Both the position numbers and the translations under genes were made by a program. DNA of 5,127 nucleotides from DASPXY01 sp038227745. GTDB taxonomy: Bacteria; Planctomycetota; Planctomycetia; Gemmatales; Gemmataceae. The DNA is taken from positions 1-5,127 of the forward strand of contig JBBRPS010000722.1 in assembly GCA_038227745.1 (NCBI GenBank), read 5' to 3'. The notes under the pieces are model-generated. The model was not told the origin of the DNA, ran no database searches, and saw only the letters and a program-made list of their open reading frames with translations. Within the stretch, counting starts at the first letter, position 1. The number at the start of each line of letters is the position of its first letter. Of the stretch, positions 1-5,127 are shown one piece after another.

Positions 1-177
1 AACTTGCATCCAAGTCGGTAGCGATGACAGTGTGGTGTCACTCTTCGGAAACCGCAGAATTCATGCGGAAAGCGCGACAACACGGGCTGTCGCGGCTCTC
101 CTGAATTCAGTGCAGGTTTTCGTGCCAGGGACACTAGCGCCACGTCCGGGGACAAATCCCCGTTTAGCCGCGAGCGG
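1..177. other. Non-coding upstream region with successive short dyads
   Basis: No convincing gene lies here. The open frames crossing it have no recognisable family features; an upstream gene could end at the TGA at 102-104 in frame 3, but the 33 codons visible match nothing I know. The stretch holds a series of short inverted repeats: TGACA/TGTCA (25-29/36-40), CCGCA/TGCGG with a GAATTCA loop (52-56/64-68), CGCGACA/TGTCGCG (73-79/88-94), the palindrome CTGAATTCAG (101-110), and CGGGG/CCCCG with loop ACAAAT (147-151/158-162). GAATTCA occurs twice, at 57-63 and 103-109, on either side of the third dyad. The last dyad sits just upstream of the TATAAT box and could be an operator. That is inference, as short dyads are common by chance in GC-rich DNA. 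Confidence 0.4.
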
Positions 178-184
178 TATAATG
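172..184 (+). promoter_or_regulatory. Candidate promoter -10 box for the reductase gene
   Basis: A perfect TATAAT at 178-183 lies in the context AGCGGTATAATG, about 78 bp before the reductase ATG. No good TTGACA-like box sits at the usual 16-18 bp spacing; the corresponding bases overlap the end of the CGGGG/CCCCG dyad at 147-162. Transcription would therefore start near 190, leaving a leader of about 70 nt. The same AGCGGTAWAAT string recurs in the better-formed promoter at the end of the window, which strengthens the call. Confidence 0.55.
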
Positions 185-193
185 AAGACGAGA

Positions 194-248
194 GGGGGGG
201 GCGGTCCCGCTCGGGAGGTCGTCCGGTCACGGACGACGGACGACGGAC
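194..248 (+). promoter_or_regulatory. Structured leader: G8 tract, hairpins and GGACGAC tandem repeat
   Basis: The presumed leader of the reductase mRNA contains a run of eight G (194-201), a small dyad TCCCG/CGGGA (205-209/212-216), and a perfect 8-bp stem GTCGTCCG/CGGACGAC (218-225/230-237) with loop GTCA. The right arm runs into a tandem repeat of GGACGAC (231-237 and 238-244) with a partial third unit (245-248), so the stem could slip between registers. The structure ends close to the ribosome-binding site and might influence translation, which is inference. Confidence 0.4.
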
Positions 249-249
249 T

Positions 250-254
250 GGGGA
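250..254 (+). promoter_or_regulatory. Ribosome-binding site of the reductase gene
   Basis: GGGGA lies 7 nt before the ATG at 262. It is a modest match to a Shine-Dalgarno sequence, but correctly placed. It supports ATG 262 as the start. Confidence 0.5.
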
Positions 255-261
255 ACACGGC

Positions 262-1194
262 ATGACTCCCGAAGAGATGACAGACCTGCGGCGGCAGCAC
301 TACAACGCCACGCTCGTGTGGCAGCAGCGGGCGAACTCCGACCTCGCCGTCATGCGCGTCCGCCCCGATTACTCCCTGCCGGTTCACAAGCCCGGTCAGT
401 ATTCGACGCTCGGCCTGGGGCACTGGGAGCCGCGCGTCCCCGGCTGTCAGGAGGAGAAGCTGTCCGAGGTCGAGGAGCGCAAGCTCGTTCGCCGGGCCTA
501 CTCGATCGGCTGCTCGGTCCTCGACGAGGAGGGCCGGTTGCTGAACCGCGACGGCGTGGACTGGCTGGAGTTCTACATCGTCCTGGTGCGTGAGTCGGAG
601 AAGGAGAAGCCGCCCGCGCTGACGCCGCGGCTGTTCCACCTCAACGAGGGCGACCGGCTCTACCTGGGCGAGAAGATCACCGGCCACTTCACGCTCGACC
701 CGGTACAGCCCGGCGACTCGGTCGTCTTCCTGGCGACGGGCACCGGCGAGGCGCCGCACAATTACATGCTGTGGGAGCTGCTGCGGCGCGGCCACACGGG
801 GCGGGTCCTGTCGGCGTGCTGCGTCCGCTACCGCCGCGACCTCGGCTACGTGGCGATCCACGAGGAGCTGATGCGCCGCCACCCCAATTACACCTACCTG
901 ACCCTGACGACGCGCGAGGCGGGCACGGTCGGACACAAGGTGTACATCCAGGACCTGATCGCGAGCGGCCAGCTCGAGGAGCGCCTGGGGCGGCAGCTCG
1001 ACCCGGCGCGGACGCACGTGTACCTGTGCGGCAACCCGAAGATGATCGGCGTGCCGGTGAAGGACCGCGAGACCGGCGAGCGCGTCTACCCGAAGCCGAC
1101 CGGCGTGGTGGAGATCCTCGAGCGCCGCGGCTTCGCGGTCGATCAGCCGCAGATCCGGCTCAAGGGGAACATTCATTTCGAGGAGTATTGGTGA
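262..1194 (+). CDS. fpr: Ferredoxin/flavodoxin--NADP+ reductase (Fpr-like FAD enzyme)
   Basis: This 310-residue soluble protein belongs to the FAD/NAD(P)-binding ferredoxin reductase superfamily. It is expected to move electrons between NADPH and ferredoxin or flavodoxin in the cytoplasm. The FAD-binding barrel carries the RxYS signature (R78, Y80, S81). The NADP-binding half has the ATGTGEAP pyrophosphate loop (158-165) and the CGNP motif (256-259). The chain ends in EEYW (307-310), like the EHYW end I recall for E. coli Fpr, where the C-terminal aromatic residues lie near the flavin and nicotinamide site. CCVRY followed by DLGY (186-196) parallels HAARY/DLSY of the same enzyme. It is about 60 residues longer than E. 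coli Fpr (248). The extra length lies in an acidic, charged loop before RxYS (about 53-76), around 85-100, and in a segment after CGNP (about 263-280). The last shape may be lineage-specific. The stop is followed at once by the inverted repeat at 1195-1265. The family is clear; the natural electron partner is not shown. Confidence 0.9.
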   Translation: MTPEEMTDLRRQHYNATLVWQQRANSDLAVMRVRPDYSLPVHKPGQYSTLGLGHWEPRVPGCQEEKLSEVEERKLVRRAYSIGCSVLDEEGRLLNRDGVDWLEFYIVLVRESEKEKPPALTPRLFHLNEGDRLYLGEKITGHFTLDPVQPGDSVVFLATGTGEAPHNYMLWELLRRGHTGRVLSACCVRYRRDLGYVAIHEELMRRHPNYTYLTLTTREAGTVGHKVYIQDLIASGQLEERLGRQLDPARTHVYLCGNPKMIGVPVKDRETGERVYPKPTGVVEILERRGFAVDQPQIRLKGNIHFEEYW

Positions 1195-1265
1195 GAAATG
1201 ATGAATGAGGAATGATGAATGCAAGAGGCCTTGTCTTTCATTCATCATTCCTCATTCATCATTTC
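1195..1265. repeat. Perfect 27-bp inverted repeat (hairpin) between reductase and kinase
   Basis: The left arm at 1195-1221 is the exact reverse complement of the right arm at 1239-1265 (27 of 27). After one C/T mismatch, AAGA/TCTT (1223-1226/1234-1237) can extend the stem, leaving a 7-nt loop. Each arm holds two copies of an 11-mer: AATGATGAATG at 1197-1207 and 1211-1221, and its complement CATTCATCATT at 1239-1249 and 1253-1263, with AGG or CCT between. The arms are only about a third G+C in a very GC-rich region. The hairpin begins on the base after the reductase TGA and ends at the kinase ribosome-binding site. There is no U-tract, so it is not a classic intrinsic terminator. It may be a dispersed REP/MITE-like element or an intercistronic RNA stabiliser or processing signal. 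The structure is certain; the role is inference. Confidence 0.9.
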
Positions 1266-1270
1266 GAGGG
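1265..1270 (+). promoter_or_regulatory. Ribosome-binding site deciding the GTG start of the small kinase
   Basis: CGAGGG lies 8 nt before the in-frame GTG at 1279. The alternative upstream ATG at 1219 lies inside the left arm of the hairpin, and its extra residues would only be translated repeat, so GTG 1279 is preferred. Confidence 0.65.
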
Positions 1271-1278
1271 CTTGGGCC

Positions 1279-2142
<864 letters not shown>

Positions 2143-2169
2143 CGCGAGCCCGCGGCAAGGGGAAACTCA

Positions 2170-2198
2170 TTGCGGCCCTTCCTCCGTGGGCGTAAACT
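2170..2198 (+). promoter_or_regulatory. Weak candidate promoter before the large kinase gene
   Basis: TTGCGG (2170-2175) and TAAACT (2193-2198) are separated by 17 bp. They match the sigma-70 consensus at 3 of 6 and 4 of 6 positions. Transcription would start just before the long inverted repeat at 2216-2293, which would then fold in the leader of the large kinase mRNA. The spacing is right but the boxes are poor. Confidence 0.25.
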
Positions 2199-2215
2199 CA
2201 GTGTCTGTGGCGAAA

Positions 2216-2293
2216 GGTGGGGCGGCGCGTTGTGACCTTGCCGGGATGTTGCCTTTCTCACCTTCGGCAAGTTGACGATTCGCCGCCCCAACC
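2216..2293. repeat. Long imperfect inverted repeat upstream of the large kinase
   Basis: Bases 2218-2243 pair in one register with 2265-2290: 21 Watson-Crick pairs, 2 G-T pairs and 3 mismatches over 26 positions. The outer helix is a perfect 10 bp (TGGGGCGGCG with CGCCGCCCCA) that extends past a bulged A2291 to G2216/C2293. The inner helix is a perfect 7 bp (CTTGCCG with CGGCAAG, 2237-2243/2265-2271). The loop is 21 nt. No U-tract follows, so it is not a typical terminator. It sits 53 bp before the GTG start of the next gene and could be a leader-RNA structure or the remains of a small palindromic element. A possible TTG start at 2272 falls inside its right arm, which argues against that start. 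Confidence 0.7.
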
Positions 2294-2335
2294 CTGGGCC
2301 ACAGTCTCTCATCCAGGTGCCCCGTGGTGATGTCC

Positions 2336-2340
2336 AGGAG
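2336..2340 (+). promoter_or_regulatory. Ribosome-binding site deciding the GTG start of the large kinase
   Basis: AGGAG lies 6 nt before the GTG at 2347. It is the best Shine-Dalgarno match in the window and places the N-terminus at MPKNACP, directly before the zinc-finger motif. Upstream in-frame TTG 2272 and GTG 2317 lack comparable sites. Confidence 0.75.
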
Positions 2341-2346
2341 ACCGCC

Positions 2347-4953
2347 GTGCCGAAGAACGCTTGCCCCGCGCCGGAGCAGTTCCGGCAACTGCTCCTGGGC
2401 CGGATTGCGGACGACCAGGCTAACGCCCTGAAAGAACACCTGCGCCGGTGCAGCGCCTGCGCCCGGGTGGTCGAGGGGCTGGCCGTCACCGATACGCTGG
2501 CCAGCGCTCTCGGCGGTGGGGCCCTCGCCAACCGGGCCGAGGAGGCGCTCCGGCCGAGCCTGGCGACGCTGCCCCCCGTGTCCGCCGGGGATTTGCCCGC
2601 CACGGAGCCGGCCGACAGGTCCTACGACTTCCTCGCACCGCCCCAGGCGCCGGGGGAGATGGGCCGGCTGGGGCCGTACCGCGTCCTGAAGGTCCTGGGC
2701 CAGGGCGGCATGGGCGTGGTGTTCCTCGGCGAGGACGTGCGGCTGGGGCGGGCGGTGGCCCTCAAGGCCATGCTCCCCGAGATGGCCCGCAAGCCCGCCG
2801 CCCGGGAGCGCTTCCTGCGCGAGGCCCGGGCCGCCGCGTCCCTCGAGCACGACCACATCGTGCCCATCTACCAGGTCGATGAGGATCGCGGCGTGCCCTA
2901 CATCGCCATGCCGCTGCTCAAGGGACTGTCCCTGGAGGACTGGCTGCGGCGGCAGGAGGGGCCGGGGGCGGCGGGGGTCACACTGCCGCAGATCCTGAAG
3001 CTGGGTCGGGAGATCGCCAGGGGCCTGGCAGCGGCGCACGCGCGCGGCCTGGTCCACCGCGACATCAAGCCGGCGAACATCTGGCTCGACGCCACGGCCG
3101 GCGGCCGCGTCAAGATCCTCGACTTCGGGCTGGCCCGGGGCACTGCCGGCGAGCAGAACCTGACCCAGTCCGGCGCCATCGTCGGGACGCCGGCCTACAT
3201 GGCGGCCGAGCAGGCGCGCGGCGAGAAGACCGACAGCCGGGCGGACCTGTTCAGCCTGGGCGTCGTCCTCTATCGCCTGTGTACCGGCCGGCTGCCGTTC
3301 CGCGGCGACAACACGATGAGTACGCTGCTGGCGCTGGCCCTGGAAACGCCGCCCCCGCCCCGGCAGGTCAACCCCGCAACGCCGCAGGGCCTGTCGGACC
3401 TGGTGATGAAGCTCCTGGAGAAGGACCCAGCTCGGCGCCTCGCCACGGCCCAGGAGGTGATCAAGGCCATCCAGGCCCTGGAGAGGCAGTTCGCCGCCGA
3501 CCCTGCGCGGAAAGCCGCCGCGATGTCTCAGACCGTTGCCGTTTCGCTGCCGGCGCCGGCAGACCCCTTGCCGGCTCCCATCCGGTCGCGGGCACCGGGG
3601 CGAAAGCGCGTGTTCCTGATCCTGGCCGGGCTGCTGTTCCTCGCCGGAGGGGCCATGTACTTTGCGCAGATCCTCCCTGGCCCCGCGAAGAAGGAGAACA
3701 AGCCCCGCGACCTCCCGCTCAATCCCGAAGGTAAGCGCGCGGCCGTCCCGGAGGACAAGGGGGCGCCACCCCCCGGGAAAGGGAAGGAGCCGCCCATCAT
3801 CCCGACCGTGCCGAAGAAGGTCTTCGGCCTCAGTCCCTTCGATAGCCTGCGCCGCGAGGACATACCTCCCGAAAAGCTGGCCGCGGCCGCTACGAGTCAC
3901 CGGGGGAAGGGGGGAGCGGAGATCGTCGCCATCCTCGGGAAAAGCGTCCCCAGGGGTAACGGCCCCGAGCGCATTATGAGTATCGACCTGAGTCCCGACG
4001 GCCAAACCCTGGCCCTGTGCGTCCTCCAGTTCGCGAATAAGATTTCGACGTACCGGCTCCTCTTCAGAGACGTCGCCACCGGGAAAGAACGATTTTTAAA
4101 CGTAAGTTCCTCCTCACCGGGGCTGCTGAAGTTCTCCCATGACGGCAAGCTCCTGGCCGCCGGCCTTGCCCTCGCGCGCCTCTGGGATGTCGAGCGCGGC
4201 ACCCTCCTCCAGCCCCTCGGCAAGGGTCCGCTCAGGCCGGGGACAGGCTTCGCCTTCACGGCCGATGACCGCCGCGTGGCGTCCTTAGGCTGGGCCTTAA
4301 ACCCAGCCAAATCCAAGATACCCACCGTGATCGTGCAGAACGTAACCGCGCGAGCCCCGGCGGGAACGCCGGAACTCCCCCCGCTGCAAGATAACCTGCT
4401 CATCCCAACCGCCTTCGCCATCTCCCCGGATGGGGCGCTCCTGGCGGCAGGAGGCTACGAGCACAAGAAGCTAGAGGGGTCCGTGGCCCTGAGACGAGAG
4501 TATTCCGTAAAACTCTGGAGCACACGTACCGGGGAGCTGCTCCGCACCATCAGCACCACGGTGGGGCCGGCCGGCGCCGTCGCCTTTGCCCTCGACGGCA
4601 GACTTCTTTTGCAGACGTATGAGCGCTCTCCGAGGGTCAGTGTTCATGAGGTGGCCACGGGGAAAGCGCTCGGCGTGTTCACGGACCGCTACAATACCCA
4701 CTTCACGGCCCTGGCGGTTAGCCCGGACGGCAAGCTGGTAGCCTCTTGCGGCTCCCACAGCGATGTAATACTCTGGGAACCGCTCGGCCGTAAAGAAGTG
4801 CGTGTCCTCCAGATCGCCAATACCCCTCCGCCCGGACTGGCGGGCCTGAGCGCTGTGCGACAGGTGCTCTTCGCCCCCGACGGCCGCCACCTGCTCACCC
4901 GCAATATGGACGGCACCGTCTACATCCTGCGCCTGGCCGCCGCCGGCAAGTGA
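2347..4953 (+). CDS. Transmembrane Ser/Thr protein kinase with N-terminal zinc-finger motif and C-terminal WD40-like propeller
   Basis: The product has 868 residues. Residues 6-40 hold an anti-sigma-type zinc-finger signature (C6, then H31-x3-C35-x2-C38). The kinase domain spans about 111-378: glycine loop G118/G120/G123 (GQGGMGVV), K140, E159, HRDIKPAN (237-244), DFG (259-261), GTPAYMAAEQ with AAE at 286-288 in place of APE, and D300. All catalytic residues are present, so it should be active. An Ala/Pro-rich linker and basic RKR (419-421) precede one hydrophobic segment (about 422-440). The basic flank suggests the kinase is cytoplasmic and the C-terminus lies outside. A Lys/Pro-rich linker (about 442-490) leads to FDSLRREDIPP (498-508) and VAILG (527-531), then about seven WD40-like repeats (about 542-863). 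The propeller may sense a ligand or scaffold partners. Its codon usage is clearly less G/C-ending than the kinase half, with three TTA codons, hinting at a separate origin. Neither ligand nor substrate can be read from the sequence. Confidence 0.92.
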   Translation: MPKNACPAPEQFRQLLLGRIADDQANALKEHLRRCSACARVVEGLAVTDTLASALGGGALANRAEEALRPSLATLPPVSAGDLPATEPADRSYDFLAPPQAPGEMGRLGPYRVLKVLGQGGMGVVFLGEDVRLGRAVALKAMLPEMARKPAARERFLREARAAASLEHDHIVPIYQVDEDRGVPYIAMPLLKGLSLEDWLRRQEGPGAAGVTLPQILKLGREIARGLAAAHARGLVHRDIKPANIWLDATAGGRVKILDFGLARGTAGEQNLTQSGAIVGTPAYMAAEQARGEKTDSRADLFSLGVVLYRLCTGRLPFRGDNTMSTLLALALETPPPPRQVNPATPQGLSDLVMKLLEKDPARRLATAQEVIKAIQALERQFAADPARKAAAMSQTVAVSLPAPADPLPAPIRSRAPGRKRVFLILAGLLFLAGGAMYFAQILPGPAKKENKPRDLPLNPEGKRAAVPEDKGAPPPGKGKEPPIIPTVPKKVFGLSPFDSLRREDIPPEKLAAAATSHRGKGGAEIVAILGKSVPRGNGPERIMSIDLSPDGQTLALCVLQFANKISTYRLLFRDVATGKERFLNVSSSSPGLLKFSHDGKLLAAGLALARLWDVERGTLLQPLGKGPLRPGTGFAFTADDRRVASLGWALNPAKSKIPTVIVQNVTARAPAGTPELPPLQDNLLIPTAFAISPDGALLAAGGYEHKKLEGSVALRREYSVKLWSTRTGELLRTISTTVGPAGAVAFALDGRLLLQTYERSPRVSVHEVATGKALGVFTDRYNTHFTALAVSPDGKLVASCGSHSDVILWEPLGRKEVRVLQIANTPPPGLAGLSAVRQVLFAPDGRHLLTRNMDGTVYILRLAAAGK
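3970..4938 (+). repeat. Seven WD40-like protein repeats (predicted beta-propeller)
   Basis: Within the large kinase, seven repeats can be recognised by a strand ending in (S/A/T)-x-DG or DD and a later W-D-like strand. The DG/DD turns are at SPDG (about residue 552), SHDG (597-600), TADD (638-641), SPDG (693-696), ALDG (748-751), SPDG (792-795) and APDG (843-846). The closing strands are LLFRDVATG, RLWDVERG (611-618), VIVQNVT (661-667), KLWSTRTG (722-729), VSVHEVATG (764-772), ILWEPLG (808-814) and VYILRL (858-863). Trp is kept only in repeats 2, 4 and 6. Seven repeats suit one closed propeller. Exact blade boundaries are approximate. Confidence 0.75.
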
Positions 4954-5023
4954 CCAGACGAGCAAGGTGGAGGGGCGATAGCCGGTGGAGTACGATGTCA
5001 CCCTGACCGTCCCCTTCCCCTGA

Positions 5024-5048
5024 CCCGCCGCCGCTCCAGGGCGGCGGG
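5024..5048 (+). terminator. GC-rich hairpin after the large kinase, terminator-like
   Basis: CCCGCCGCC (5024-5032) and GGCGGCGGG (5040-5048) form a perfect 9-bp stem with a 7-nt loop, 70 bp after the stop codon. No T-run follows, so this is not a canonical intrinsic terminator. Its position between the kinase stop and the next promoter fits a transcript end. The rest of 4954-5097 shows no gene. Confidence 0.4.
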
Positions 5049-5097
5049 ACCCTGCGGTCTCACCGCGCCGCGTTCGCACCTTCCGCCAGGCCGATTC

Positions 5098-5126
5098 TTG
5101 AAACCTTCGCGCCGAAGCGGTAAAAT
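5098..5126 (+). promoter_or_regulatory. Sigma-70-type promoter for a gene beyond the window
   Basis: TTGAAA (5098-5103) and TAAAAT (5121-5126) each match the consensus at 5 of 6 positions and are separated by the ideal 17 bp. The spacer contains a small dyad, CTTCG/CGAAG (5105-5109/5113-5117), that could be an operator. It should drive a + strand gene starting after position 5127, which is not visible. Confidence 0.7.
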
Positions 5127-5127
5127 T

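Noticed and set aside
1..120. tRNA or other structured RNA gene in the upstream region
   Set aside because: The dyads do not form a cloverleaf, and there is no T-loop GTTCRA-like sequence or acceptor stem.
32..265. 77-codon + strand frame before the reductase
   Set aside because: It spans the promoter, leader hairpin and reductase ribosome-binding site, has no ribosome-binding site of its own, and shows no recognisable family features.
61..1248. 395-codon open frame on the - strand over the reductase gene
   Set aside because: It mirrors the codon pattern of the reductase, reads as low-complexity Arg/Ala/Val/Leu sequence, and starts inside the hairpin. The + strand protein has clear family motifs.
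1195..1265. Intrinsic terminator of the reductase gene
   Set aside because: The stem is long and AT-rich rather than a short GC stem, and the sequence after it is CGAGGGC instead of a T-run.
1219..1278. ATG 1219 as start of the small kinase
   Set aside because: It lies in the hairpin arm, and the 20 extra residues are only translated repeat. GTG 1279 has a well-placed ribosome-binding site and leads directly into the kinase domain.
2272..2277. TTGACG as a -35 promoter box
   Set aside because: The bases 16-18 bp downstream (around 2294-2301) are GC-rich, with no -10-like sequence.
2272..2346. TTG 2272 as start of the large kinase
   Set aside because: It is in the right arm of the long inverted repeat and has no ribosome-binding site. 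GTG 2347, with AGGAG 6 nt upstream, gives an N-terminus that begins at the zinc-finger motif.
2167..4005. 612-codon open frame on the - strand over the large kinase
   Set aside because: It reads as Gly/Arg/Pro/His-rich sequence with no domain. It is the expected shadow of a GC-rich gene with G/C-ending codons.

Overview
The window is GC-rich, with strongly G/C-ending codons. It carries one oxidoreductase gene and two Hanks-type Ser/Thr kinase genes, all on the + strand. The second kinase joins an N-terminal anti-sigma-type zinc-finger motif, a kinase domain, one membrane segment and a C-terminal WD40-like propeller in a single chain. That architecture, the abundance of kinases and the 'LRREDIPP' segment before the propeller point to a planctomycete, most likely Gemmataceae. 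This placement is inferred from recalled family features, not from a search.

Layout. Positions 1-261 are non-coding. They hold a run of short dyads, a TATAAT promoter box and a structured leader. 262-1194 encodes a ferredoxin/flavodoxin--NADP+ reductase (Fpr-like). 1195-1265 is a perfect 27-bp inverted repeat of low-GC sequence that fills almost the whole gap before the next gene. 1279-2142 (GTG start) encodes a small soluble kinase with DFA in place of DFG. 2143-2346 is a gap with a weak promoter candidate and a long imperfect hairpin. 2347-4953 (GTG start) encodes an 868-residue membrane kinase with about seven WD40-like blades. 4954-5127 holds a GC hairpin and, at the very end, a well-formed sigma-70-type promoter for a gene outside the window.

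How the parts fit. The reductase and the small kinase are 84 bp apart, co-oriented, and could share a transcript, with the hairpin between them as a possible processing or differential-expression element. The large kinase probably has its own promoter. It looks like a transmembrane receptor kinase with a cytoplasmic zinc-finger and kinase half and an extracytoplasmic propeller. Nothing in the sequence identifies substrates for either kinase. I see no tRNA, rRNA, CRISPR array or transposase gene. The most unusual elements are the two large intergenic inverted repeats, the DFA kinase, and the change of codon usage at the propeller of the large kinase.
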